From the NCBI GenBank assembly GCA_023622765.1, contig JAMNYO010000050.1:1-37528 (forward strand): 37,528 nucleotides of DNA. The letters are read 5' to 3'. The number at the start of each line of letters is the position of its first letter. Within the stretch, counting starts at the first letter, position 1. Positions 25,310 through 33,976 of this stretch are shown here, piece after piece. The stretch is from Bacteroidota bacterium (GTDB taxonomy: Bacteria > Bacteroidota > Bacteroidia > Bacteroidales > Dysgonomonadaceae). A program made the translations under genes and the position numbers. Under the pieces are notes generated by a model. The model saw only the letters and a program-made list of their open reading frames with translations, did not search any database and was not told the DNA's origin.

Positions 25310-27121
25310 ATGAGGAGAAATGTAATCCTAGTTGTTTTGTTGATGGCCTGCCTCTCGTTGCAGGCTCAATGGCAGCCCGCGGGAGACAAGCTTAAAACCA
25401 AGTGGGCATCGCAGATTGATGTGAATAACGTTTGGCCGGAGTACCCGAGACCCATTATGGAGCGGGGGGACTGGTTGAACCTGAACGGGCTTTGGAAGTA
25501 CGCTATTCAGCCGGTGGGAAAACAGAAACCAGCCTCTTTCGAGGGGGACATCCTGGTCCCGTTCGCCGTTGAATCGAGCCTTTCGGGCGTACAGAAACGA
25601 GTGGGTAAGGATAATGAACTCTGGTATCAGCGGGAATTCACGGTGTCTTCCAAGTGGAAAAACAGCAAGGTATTGCTCCATTTCGGTGCAGTGGATTGGA
25701 AAGCCGATGTCTGGGTGAATGGCATGAAGGTGGGGCAACACGTTGGTGGATACACCCCCTTCTCTTTCGACATCACTCCTGCCCTCGCGAGTGGGAGCAA
25801 CACGCTGGTGGTAAAGGTGTGGGATCCCACGGATGAGGGGTATCAGCCGCGAGGCAAACAGGTGAACAAACCGCAGGGTATTTGGTACACGCCGGTCACC
25901 GGTATTTGGCAGACGGTCTGGCTGGAGCCGGTACCCGAAACCTATATCAAGAACCTGAAGATTACCCCAGATATCGATAAAAATGTCCTCTTAGTAGAAG
26001 CCTCAACCAATCAGTGCGCTCCCACCAGCCGGGTGGAGGTAAAGGTGCTGGAGGGATCGAGCGTGGTGGCAACCGGGCAGTCTATTAATAACCTGCCGGT
26101 GGAGGTTCCCATGCCCGAGAACGTGAAGCTTTGGTCACCTGACTCGCCGCACCTCTACGACCTGGAGGTCATCCTGTGGGACGGCAGCAAGCAACTGGAC
26201 AAGGTGGAAAGCTACGCCGCGATGAGAAAGTTCTCCACTAAACGCGATGGTAAAGGAATCGTTCGCCTGCAGCTGAACAATAAGGACCTGTTCCATTTTG
26301 GCCCGCTCGACCAGGGATGGTGGCCCGATGGCCTCTATACCGCTCCCTGCGATGAGGCGCTGGAGTACGATGTGATTAAGACCAAGGATCTTGGCTTTAA
26401 CATGATCCGTAAACATGTGAAGGTGGAACCGGCTCGCTGGTACGCCCATTGCGACCGCCACGGGATTATCGTGTGGCAAGATATGCCTAGTGGCGATAGA
26501 AGCCCAGAGTGGCAGATGAGGCAATACTTCAACGGGGTGGAAAGGTTGCGCTCTCCCGAATCGGAAGCTAACTATCGTCGGGAGTGGAAGGAACTGATCG
26601 ATTACCTTTACTCCTACCCATCGGTGGGTGTCTGGGTACCCTTTAACGAGGCGTGGGGACAATTTAAAACCGAGGAGATCACGGCGTGGACCAAGCAGTA
26701 TGATCCCACCCGTTTGGTTAATCCCGCTAGCGGTGGGAACCACTACCCGGTAGGAGATATACTTGACCTACATCAATATCCGGCACCGCAACTCTACCTG
26801 TACGACGGGCAACGTGCCACGGTACTGGGTGAGTACGGTGGGATTGGCTGGGCCAATAAAGAACACCTCTGGGAGCCGGACAGGAACTGGGGCTACGTGC
26901 AATTCAACAGCGCACAAGAGGTGACGGACGAGTACGTGAAGTATGCTGAGCAACTGAAACAACTGATCATACAGGGGTTCTCGGCGGCGGTTTATACACA
27001 GACTACCGATGTGGAGATCGAGGTGAACGGGCTGCTCACGTACGATAGAGCACTGGTGAAAGTGGACGAGCAACGTGTCCACAAAGTGAACCAGGAGATA
27101 TGCCATATCTTGAACGATTAA
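25310..27121 (+). CDS. Glycoside hydrolase family 2 (beta-galactosidase/glucuronidase-like)
   Basis: An exported 603-residue enzyme with signal peptide MRRNVILVVLLMACLSLQAQ. The order is a sugar-binding jelly roll (about 45-205, WYQREFTVSS, HFGAVDWKADVWVNG), an Ig-like domain (210-310) and a TIM barrel (315-600). Catalytic residues are visible: acid/base Glu447 in FNEAWG and nucleophile Glu508 in GEYGG. The barrel is short and lacks extra C-terminal domains, as in many Bacteroidetes GH2 enzymes of about 600 residues. The start codon has the AATCGTATGA context. The last 22 bases overlap the next gene. Likely substrate beta-linked galactose or arabinopyranose; not provable here. Confidence 0.92.
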   Translation: MRRNVILVVLLMACLSLQAQWQPAGDKLKTKWASQIDVNNVWPEYPRPIMERGDWLNLNGLWKYAIQPVGKQKPASFEGDILVPFAVESSLSGVQKRVGKDNELWYQREFTVSSKWKNSKVLLHFGAVDWKADVWVNGMKVGQHVGGYTPFSFDITPALASGSNTLVVKVWDPTDEGYQPRGKQVNKPQGIWYTPVTGIWQTVWLEPVPETYIKNLKITPDIDKNVLLVEASTNQCAPTSRVEVKVLEGSSVVATGQSINNLPVEVPMPENVKLWSPDSPHLYDLEVILWDGSKQLDKVESYAAMRKFSTKRDGKGIVRLQLNNKDLFHFGPLDQGWWPDGLYTAPCDEALEYDVIKTKDLGFNMIRKHVKVEPARWYAHCDRHGIIVWQDMPSGDRSPEWQMRQYFNGVERLRSPESEANYRREWKELIDYLYSYPSVGVWVPFNEAWGQFKTEEITAWTKQYDPTRLVNPASGGNHYPVGDILDLHQYPAPQLYLYDGQRATVLGEYGGIGWANKEHLWEPDRNWGYVQFNSAQEVTDEYVKYAEQLKQLIIQGFSAAVYTQTTDVEIEVNGLLTYDRALVKVDEQRVHKVNQEICHILND

Positions 27122-28110
27122 TTTTACTTTTGACTTTTTGCCTTCCTCTTTCCTCGTGTCTATTTAAGGGGAGAGAGGGTAAGGAAAAGAGATTGAATTA
27201 TTTTATTGAATGGGATACTACTTCCCTCCTCCGTGTCGTGGAGGATGGAGTGTATCCCCGTTCATGCCTTTTGAAAGACGGCCCGTTATTGCTGGTGTAC
27301 GAGAATGGGAGAGGCGATGTGTTCGTTACAAGAAGCGAGGATGAAGGCGTGAGTTGGAGCGATCCCGTCGTGGCTTACGCTAAGTTTGAATATGTTGATT
27401 CAAACAGTACCACCTCAACGTTGGTGAATTGTGCCAACCCCGAAATAGTACAGCTATCCAATGGGGATGTTTTGTTGGCTTGTAATCTTAGACCTGTTAC
27501 AGAGGGTGTTTACCCTTTTTCAATCGCGCTGAAACGGAGTAGCGACAACGGTAACACCTGGCTGGATGAAACAATAGTGTATACATGGAGTGTGAATCCC
27601 GTGACTGTCAGCTTCAGGCGAGGTCATCGCGATGGTATGCCTGTTGCCGTTCACGATGGGACATTCATTTACGTGGTTGTCGAAGACAACCTGTCGGGAC
27701 AGTTTAAACCCTATATTATCAAAGGCACCGTGAACACTCCTTGGAGTGAAGCGGTAATGGATGGTTCACCTCATCGTTATTCTGCTTTGCGGAATCCATT
27801 ACCCGATACGGTGTATGCCGGTGCACCCTACCTCCTGAGGACTTATGAAGGAGTTTACGTTCTCTCGTATCAGACTACAGAAGGTAGAAGCCCCGATTGG
27901 AAACGCTCCACCATGGAGGTGGTGGTAAGCGATACGCCCAGGGAGTTTGGCGCTCCTTCCAGACCGTTCGATGTCCCTCTGGCCTGCGAGGCAAAATGGA
28001 ACTCGTTGGTCGATCTGGGTGATAACAGGGTTGCCGCAATATCCTCTTCAAACTTTGATGGAAAGAAGGTTGGCATTTGGATGATCAAAGGGAAAATTAA
28101 ATCACGATAA
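27100..28110 (+). CDS. Sialidase-superfamily (GH33/GH93-like) lipoprotein
   Basis: A 336-residue propeller protein with two Asp-box-like motifs, SEDEGVSWSDP and SSDNGNTWLDE. The N-terminus MPYLERLILLLTFCLPLSSC is a lipoprotein signal with lipobox LSSC, which supports the start at 27100 even though it overlaps the GH2 gene by 22 bases. The sequence NPEIVQLSNGDVLLACN and the C-terminal WNSLVDLGDNRVAAIS suit GH93 exo-arabinanases as well as BNR sialidases. Typical sialidase arginines cannot be assigned with certainty. Next to two GH43 enzymes, an arabinan-directed role is plausible. The gene looks more AT-rich than the GH2 gene. Confidence 0.8.
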   Translation: MPYLERLILLLTFCLPLSSCLFKGREGKEKRLNYFIEWDTTSLLRVVEDGVYPRSCLLKDGPLLLVYENGRGDVFVTRSEDEGVSWSDPVVAYAKFEYVDSNSTTSTLVNCANPEIVQLSNGDVLLACNLRPVTEGVYPFSIALKRSSDNGNTWLDETIVYTWSVNPVTVSFRRGHRDGMPVAVHDGTFIYVVVEDNLSGQFKPYIIKGTVNTPWSEAVMDGSPHRYSALRNPLPDTVYAGAPYLLRTYEGVYVLSYQTTEGRSPDWKRSTMEVVVSDTPREFGAPSRPFDVPLACEAKWNSLVDLGDNRVAAISSSNFDGKKVGIWMIKGKIKSR

Positions 28111-28112
28111 AT

Positions 28113-29138
28113 ATGATGAGCCTGCATCACTTGTTTAAATGCCTGTTCGGGTATTTGCTGCTTATCCTCTTATTGATCGGTTGCCGAACCAAAGAGGTGA
28201 CAACGGAGCCACTTCCTGCTGACTTGGGTACCTACCAAAACCCGGTGGTGAACAAAAGCCTTCCCGATCCCACGATCGTGAAAGCGGAAGATGGCTTATT
28301 TTACCTTTACGCGACCGAGAATATCCGCAATGTTCCCATTCACCGCTCTAGCGACTTGGTAAACTGGGAGTACGTGGGAACCGCTTTTACCGATGCAACA
28401 CGCCCCACCTTTGAACCCAAGGGAGGTATATGGGCGCCCGATATCAGCCGGGTTAACGGTAAGTACGTTCTCCATTACTCCATGTCGGTCTGGGGAGGTG
28501 AATGGACGTGCGGGATAGGGGTGGCCACAGCCGATCAGCCGGAAGGCCCTTTTACCGACCATGGGAAGATGTTTCGTAGCAACGAGATCGACGTGCAGAA
28601 TTCAATCGACCCGTTTTATATCGAGGAGGATGGGGTGAAGTACCTTTTCTGGGGCAGCTTTCGAGGCATCTATGCCATCGAGTTGACGGACGATGCACTG
28701 GCAATCAAGCCGGGTGCTGAAAAGAGACGTGTGGCCGGAACAGCTTACGAGGGAACTTACATCCATAAACGAAACGGTTATTACTACCTGTTTGCCTCTA
28801 TCGGATCCTGTTGCGAGGGGCTGAACAGCACCTACACCACGGTGGTGGGTCGCTCTAAAAGCCTCTTTGGTCCCTACCTCGATAAGAGGGGACGCTCCAT
28901 GATGGATAACCACCACGAAACGGTGATTCAAAAGAACCACAAGTTCGTTGGCACGGGACATAATTCGGAGATCGTGAAGGATCAGGCGGGGCAAGATTGG
29001 ATCTTCTATCACGCGGTATCCGTTGACAATCCAAAAGGGCGGCTCCTGATGATGGATCAAGTGAAATGGAAGGACGACTGGCCATACGTGGAGGGGGGAA
29101 CCCCTTCGCTGGAGGCTCGGAAGCCACTGTTTGACTAA
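28113..29138 (+). CDS. Glycoside hydrolase family 43 lipoprotein (arabinosidase-like)
   Basis: A 341-residue lipoprotein (lipobox LIGC, Cys24). The five-bladed propeller starts at YQNPVVNKSLPDPTI, with base Asp52, modulator Asp166 (NSIDPF) and acid Glu213 (AYEGTY). WAPDISRVNGKYVLHYS and the GTGHNSEIVKDQ region are typical of GH43 arabinanase-type subfamilies. It starts two bases after the stop of the sialidase-like gene, so translation is likely coupled. Substrate inferred to be alpha-arabinofuranosyl linkages. Confidence 0.9.
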   Translation: MMSLHHLFKCLFGYLLLILLLIGCRTKEVTTEPLPADLGTYQNPVVNKSLPDPTIVKAEDGLFYLYATENIRNVPIHRSSDLVNWEYVGTAFTDATRPTFEPKGGIWAPDISRVNGKYVLHYSMSVWGGEWTCGIGVATADQPEGPFTDHGKMFRSNEIDVQNSIDPFYIEEDGVKYLFWGSFRGIYAIELTDDALAIKPGAEKRRVAGTAYEGTYIHKRNGYYYLFASIGSCCEGLNSTYTTVVGRSKSLFGPYLDKRGRSMMDNHHETVIQKNHKFVGTGHNSEIVKDQAGQDWIFYHAVSVDNPKGRLLMMDQVKWKDDWPYVEGGTPSLEARKPLFD

Positions 29139-29258
29139 TTTGATTTGCGCGGGTTAGTCAGTAGCCGGATGTTTTTTTCTCCTGTGGCAGGCGTTTTTTC
29201 TTTGAATAGGACGAACGAGGTTTTTCACAAAAATAACCGCGAATTGACAAATAAGGTG

Positions 29259-29266
29259 TAAATTTG
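29259..29266 (+). promoter_or_regulatory. -7-like promoter box TAAATTTG
   Basis: TAAATTTG fits TAnnTTTG exactly and lies 45 bp before the aldose 1-epimerase start, within a 173-bp gap. No clear TTTG is at -33. It suggests the epimerase gene has its own promoter. Confidence 0.5.
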
Positions 29267-29311
29267 TACCCACCGTTGAGTCATTGAATATTATTAAATA
29301 AAGAAAACAGT

Positions 29312-30463
29312 ATGATGAAAGTTAAACAGTTAATTGGGCTGCTGGTGATTGTCGCCATGGCTACGTGTACGGGAAAGCAGGGGGCTTCTGAGGAGGCAAC
29401 CACCCTCTCCGGATTAGATAGAAGCCATTTTCAAACGGTGGTGAATGGCGATTCCACCGACCTCTACGTGTTGAAGAACGCGAACGGGATGGAAGTGACC
29501 TTAACGAACTACGGGGCACGTCTCGTCTCCGTGATGGTGCCCGACAGGGAGGGCAATTGGCAGGACGTGGTGCTGGGTTTCGAGAATATCGACGACTACG
29601 TGAACAGCGATAACAATTTCGGAGCCACCATCGGTCGTTATGGCAACCGGATTGCCAACGGGAAAATAACCGTCGAAGGGGTGGAATACCAACTGCCGCA
29701 AAACAACTTCGGCCATACGTTGCACGGTGGCCCGGAGGGGTATGACAGGCAGGTGTTCAAGGCAGAACAGCTCAGCGATCAGTCGGTAGCTTTCACCTAC
29801 GTGTCGCCCGACGGCGAAGCGGGCTTCCCAGGTACCCTGAACGTGAAGGTAACCATGACGCTCACTGATGACAATGCGATCGACCTGCAGTACGAGGCGG
29901 AAACGGATAAAGAGACGGTGGTCAACCTCACCAACCACACCTATTTCAACCTTTCGGGTGATGCCAACAACACTATCCTCGATCACCTGCTGATGATCAA
30001 CGCGGATCAATTCACCCCGGTGGACGATACCTTTATGACCACCGGTGAGATCCTGCCGGTTGAAGGCACACCCATGGATTTCAGAACGGCCACCGCCGTG
30101 GGAGAACGGATCGATCAGTACGAGTATGACCAGTTGAAGAACGGCGACGGGTATGACCATAACTGGGTGTTGAATAGCGGTGGAGATGTCTCGCAGTTGG
30201 CTGCCACGGTCTACTCGCCGGCTACCGGCATACAGCTCGAGGTGTACACGGTTGAGCCTGGCCTGCAGGTTTACACCGGGAACTTCCTGGATGGAACCCT
30301 TACCGGAAAGAGAGGTGCTGTATACAACAAGCGTACAGCCATCTGCCTGGAGACGCAAAAATATCCCGATTCGCCGAACAAGGCCGCCTGGCCCTCTCCT
30401 TACCTCAAACCGGGTGAGAAGTACACCAGCCGCTGTATTTACAAGTTCACAGTACAGAACTGA
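29312..30463 (+). CDS. Aldose 1-epimerase (galactose mutarotase) lipoprotein
   Basis: Interconverts the alpha and beta anomers of galactose and related sugars. The 383 residues start with a signal ending in MATC (probable lipidation at Cys19), so it is an exported form. Family features are LTNYGARLVSVMVPDREG, NNFGHTLHGGPEGYD, NLTNHTYFNL with the catalytic His, DGYDHNWVLN, and CLETQKYPDSPN with the catalytic Glu near the C-terminus. Length is normal for this type. Its presence in a glycosidase cluster suggests processing of sugars freed outside the inner membrane. Confidence 0.93.
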   Translation: MMKVKQLIGLLVIVAMATCTGKQGASEEATTLSGLDRSHFQTVVNGDSTDLYVLKNANGMEVTLTNYGARLVSVMVPDREGNWQDVVLGFENIDDYVNSDNNFGATIGRYGNRIANGKITVEGVEYQLPQNNFGHTLHGGPEGYDRQVFKAEQLSDQSVAFTYVSPDGEAGFPGTLNVKVTMTLTDDNAIDLQYEAETDKETVVNLTNHTYFNLSGDANNTILDHLLMINADQFTPVDDTFMTTGEILPVEGTPMDFRTATAVGERIDQYEYDQLKNGDGYDHNWVLNSGGDVSQLAATVYSPATGIQLEVYTVEPGLQVYTGNFLDGTLTGKRGAVYNKRTAICLETQKYPDSPNKAAWPSPYLKPGEKYTSRCIYKFTVQN

Positions 30464-30538
30464 TGTAATAACCTGACCGTTGGCCAACGTGCATGGGAAA
30501 TGGGTTTTGCGGCATGGCAATGAAATAACGGAGGTCGA

Positions 30539-31585
30539 ATGAATAGAAGAAACTTCATATGGTCGTTGGGCTCTGTTTTTCTCGCGAACAGTATGGTGCG
30601 GGAGATTCAGGCAGCGATAAGAAACAGTCCGGGGGTAAAGCCGATAGAGGGTTCATGGATCGAGTTCCAGCATCACAACCCGGCCGAAGGCAAATATTGG
30701 GATGAAACCTTGAAGGCTTTTTCGGCCGAACAGTGGGATGCGAAAGTAAAGGAGATAGCCGATGCCGGGATTAAGTATCTTGTATTGCTGAGTGTAGCCA
30801 TTAACGATAAAGCTTTCTATCCCTCTTCGTTGCAGCCACCACATGAGATGGGGTGTGAAGACCCACTGGAGGCGGTGTTGAATGCGGCGGACAAGTATGG
30901 TGTGAAGTTTTTTGTCAGCAACGGTTATTTGGGGAATTGGAGGAATATTTACGAGGTGATGACGGATCCCTCGGTCGATAAATTGCGGTCGAAAGTCATA
31001 AATGAGGTCGCGGAAAAGTACGCTCACCACGATAGCTTCTACGGTTGGTACTTTCCGGATGAAACAGGTATTTCGGGATACTATGCAGACTTTTTTATCG
31101 ATTACGTGAATAGATTTTGCCGCGAGATGGCAAAAGTGACTCCCGGTGCGAAAACATTAATCGCTCCCTATGGTACTAGAAACGTGAAGGCCGATGATAC
31201 ATACGTGTCTCAACTGGAACAGCTAGAGGTGGATTTCATCGCGTATCAAGATGAAGTAGGCGTAGAGAAGAGCAGCGTGGAAGAGAGCGCGTTGTTTTTC
31301 GAACGCCTTTACACGTTGCACCAAAAGGCGGCAAAATCACGGCTGTGGGCCGATGTGGAGGTATTTTGCTTCGAGGATCAAGTATACAAAAGCGCGTTAC
31401 TGCCGGCACCTGCTGAGCGGGTAGTGCGGCAATTGCAAGCGGTCTCACCCTACGTGGAGAAAATATTCATTTACCAGTACCCGGGGTTGATGAATAAACC
31501 AGGCAGTAGGGCTTTCGCGGGACATCCCGAATCTGAAATTCTTTACACGAAGTTATCGGACAGCGGCTTTATCAATCATAGGTAA
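30539..31585 (+). CDS. DUF4434 protein with Tat-like signal
   Basis: A 348-residue exported protein. The N-terminus MNRRNFIWSLGSVFLANSM has a twin-arginine-like motif and a hydrophobic core. The rest is a TIM-barrel-like DUF4434 domain: GSWIEFQHHNPAEG, WDAKVKEIADAGIKYLVLLS, GWYFPDETGISGYY and FIAYQDEVGVEKSS. The ETG and QDEVG segments carry acidic residues where TIM-barrel glycosidases have catalytic ones. The family function is not established. Its 3' end overlaps the convergent nth gene by 33 bases. Confidence 0.83.
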   Translation: MNRRNFIWSLGSVFLANSMVREIQAAIRNSPGVKPIEGSWIEFQHHNPAEGKYWDETLKAFSAEQWDAKVKEIADAGIKYLVLLSVAINDKAFYPSSLQPPHEMGCEDPLEAVLNAADKYGVKFFVSNGYLGNWRNIYEVMTDPSVDKLRSKVINEVAEKYAHHDSFYGWYFPDETGISGYYADFFIDYVNRFCREMAKVTPGAKTLIAPYGTRNVKADDTYVSQLEQLEVDFIAYQDEVGVEKSSVEESALFFERLYTLHQKAAKSRLWADVEVFCFEDQVYKSALLPAPAERVVRQLQAVSPYVEKIFIYQYPGLMNKPGSRAFAGHPESEILYTKLSDSGFINHR

Positions 31586-32218
31586 ATATTTCTCGTGATA
31601 CTGGCAGTAGGGGACGAGTCCGCAGCTCTCGCACTTGGGCTTGCGTGCCACGCATATGTATCTGCCATGCAGGATAAGCCAATGGTGCGCCTTAGAGAGC
31701 AGCTCCGACGGGATATGCTTCACTAGCTCCTTCTCGGTCTCGAGGGGTGTCTTGGAGTTGTTGGTAAGCCCAAGGCGGTTGGCTACCCGAAAGACGTGCG
31801 TGTCTACAGGCATGGCGGGAAGGTCGAACGCGACCGACAGGATCACGTTGGCCGTCTTGCGTCCCACACCCGGGATGGTGAGCAGCGAGTCGATATCGGC
31901 GGGTACCACGCCATTGAACTCGGTAACCAGCTTCTGGGCCATACCAACTAGGTGTTTCGCCTTGTTGTTGGGGTAGGAGCAGGACTTAATGTACTCGTAA
32001 ACCGCTTCTGGTGTAGCGACGGCCATCACTTCCGGTTCGGGGAACGCCTCGAACAGGGCAGGGGTAATCAGGTTCACCCGCTTGTCGGTGCACTGCGCGG
32101 AGAGGATTACCGCCACCAACAATTGGAAGTTGTTCGTGTAATCTAGCTCCGTCTCCGCCGATTCGGCATTGGCCTGGAACCATTCGATCACCTTCGCGTA
32201 ACGCTCTTTCTTGGTCAT
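31553..32218 (-). CDS. nth: Endonuclease III
   Basis: Base-excision repair glycosylase/AP lyase for oxidised pyrimidines. The 221 residues include the helix-hairpin-helix motif LLTIPGVGRKTANVIL with catalytic Lys121, the essential Asp139 in VDTHVFRVANRLG, and the 4Fe-4S cluster cysteines 189, 196, 199 and 205 in C-x6-C-x2-C-x5-C spacing. All key residues are present. It is convergent with, and overlaps, the DUF4434 gene. Confidence 0.97.
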   Translation of the reverse strand: MTKKERYAKVIEWFQANAESAETELDYTNNFQLLVAVILSAQCTDKRVNLITPALFEAFPEPEVMAVATPEAVYEYIKSCSYPNNKAKHLVGMAQKLVTEFNGVVPADIDSLLTIPGVGRKTANVILSVAFDLPAMPVDTHVFRVANRLGLTNNSKTPLETEKELVKHIPSELLSKAHHWLILHGRYICVARKPKCESCGLVPYCQYHEKYLPMIDKAAVR

Positions 32219-32330
32219 ATCTCTTTATTCTACAGTGTCTTGTCCTGCAGTGCTTTATGGCGCGGTGTTGCTTTCCTTACCGCTTTACAACTTTTTGAAT
32301 GCAAAAAAAATCGATTGCCTTTATTTTCCT

Positions 32331-33900
32331 TTATCGTTTGATCTCATCCGATAGTGGAATGAAACGGGCGCTTAAATCGGGATCTTCCATATCGGGATCG
32401 AGCGGAAACATGGGGCGGTTGATCCGTTGGTAGGGGATGCGGGTGAGGTCTTGATCTACACCGCCCGGGGTGAGAGCCATCACCCAGTCATTCCTCATCT
32501 CGTACAACTCGACTGTCAAGTACCCTATTTTAATCACCAGGATGTCGGTCTCGCGGGGATTCAATCCCAGGTCGGTGAATTGCCGTTCGTAATGGAAAGC
32601 GTTCCTCTGTTCCGTCACGATGACCTGTACGTTTCCTCGTTTAATGACTGCCTCGTTGTTGCCCTCCCTCTCTTTGATGGCCGTTACTTCACCTCGTAAG
32701 CGGAAAGGGGGTGCGGAGCGATCGTCCACTAGTGCACCGACCATTCCATCGACTTGACCTCCTACACCCACTTCAAAGGCCTGTTTCACCACTTCCGGTC
32801 CCGGGATGGAGGCGTAAATCAACGACTTGCTATTGCGGCGCTGGAACTCGGGCCGCTTGAAGATCTCGTGTAGCGTCCACGTAACGTCCCCCGCGCCCCC
32901 AGCCGTCGGGTTATCCCCCATATCGCTGATGATAAATGGCTTTTTGTCGCTGGCCAACGCTTGGTTTAACGCGTCATCCAAGTAAGTAGTGGGAGCCACG
33001 AACTCGAATTGCTTCCGTACGTTCCAGAACTGTTTGGCCAATGTCTCGGCCGCTTTGCCAACCGCTTCCTGATCATCGCCGTACGCCATGACCACGCCAT
33101 GGTTGCGCGGTTCATCGGCCCACGGGTAGGACATCCAGATGGCGGCATCGATCACCTTGTCATCCTCCGGTGTTAAGACCGAGGGGATCTGAGCGTACAG
33201 GCTCTTGCCGGGTTCCACGCGGGTGCTGGTCTTTTCGCCGGGCAGTAAGATGGGTACCGGTATCCACGCTTTATATTTCGGTTTCCCTTTACCGCTTTCC
33301 AACCGTTGGAGCAGGTTGGTCACTGCCCTTTTTTTCGATTCAAGGGCATCCTCGTGGGGAGCCAATCGGTAGCAGGTGATCAGGTCGCTATTCTGCGCAA
33401 GCCTTGGTGAAACGCAGCCATGAAGGTCCATCGAGGTGGAGATCAACACGTTGGTTCCCACCACCTCACGTACACGGATTATCATGTCCCCCTCGGGGTC
33501 GTCTAACCCTTGCACGCTCATCGCACCATGGATGTCAAAAAAGAGGCCATCCAGGGGGAGCGTCTCTTTTAGCATGTCTAACGTTTTGGTGACGAGTGAC
33601 TCGTACGCTTCACGAGTGACGATTCCACCCGGCATGGCATGCCCCCTGAGGGTGGGGAGCCACACTGCCCGGTCGATAAGGCCAGAGTCGGGCGAAAAGA
33701 AAGGGTAGTAGGAGAACACATCTTCTCCCACTCGCGCCCGGAAGGCCTCCTCGTGCGTTACCGCCGGGGAGAAGGTGCTGGATTCGATGGCGATCCCGGC
33801 GATGGCAATCCTTGGGAGGTCGTTCTTGTCGGCTCCTTGCTTGCAGCCCGAAACCAAAAGGAGCAGGGCGATGGCTAAAATGATGTCTATTGTTTTCATA
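32331..33900 (-). CDS. M81-family (MlrC-like) metallopeptidase lipoprotein
   Basis: A 522-residue protein related to microcystinase MlrC. I start it at ATG 33900, because MKTIDIILAIALLLLVSGC is a lipoprotein signal (Cys19). An in-frame TTG at 33965 would merely translate the leader element. It has the N-terminal M81 domain with IAIAGIAIESSTFSP, DIHGAM (122-127) and DLHG (158-161), whose histidines and aspartates are probable metal ligands, then ISDMGDNPTAGGAGD and the MlrC C-terminal domain. Known MlrC acts on linearised microcystin, but most members have unknown substrates. Membrane anchoring is unusual for the family. A degenerate leader element lies upstream. Confidence 0.87.
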
Positions 33901-33966
33901 AGATTAATATGTTTAATTATATAGTGTATGGAAATTTTGATGTTTAAAAGAGATGTCGGTTTCAAT
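33901..33966 (-). promoter_or_regulatory. Leader element copy D (degenerate, before M81 gene)
   Basis: Read on the minus strand, TTGAAACCGACATC, TTTTAAAC, ATCAAA and TTTCCATACAC occur in the same order as in copy B before groES, followed after 25 nt by the M81 start ATGAAAAC. The decoy start is TTG instead of ATG, no stop follows it, and the AT-rich hairpin of copy B is missing. TTCCATAC is at 33933-33926. Confidence 0.5.
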
Positions 33967-33976
33967 GCTTTATGAG

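Noticed and set aside
29130-29215. Terminator after the second GH43 gene
   Set aside because: GACTAA/TTAGTC can pair and T runs occur later, but the stem is short, overlaps the stop codon and is not directly followed by a T tract.
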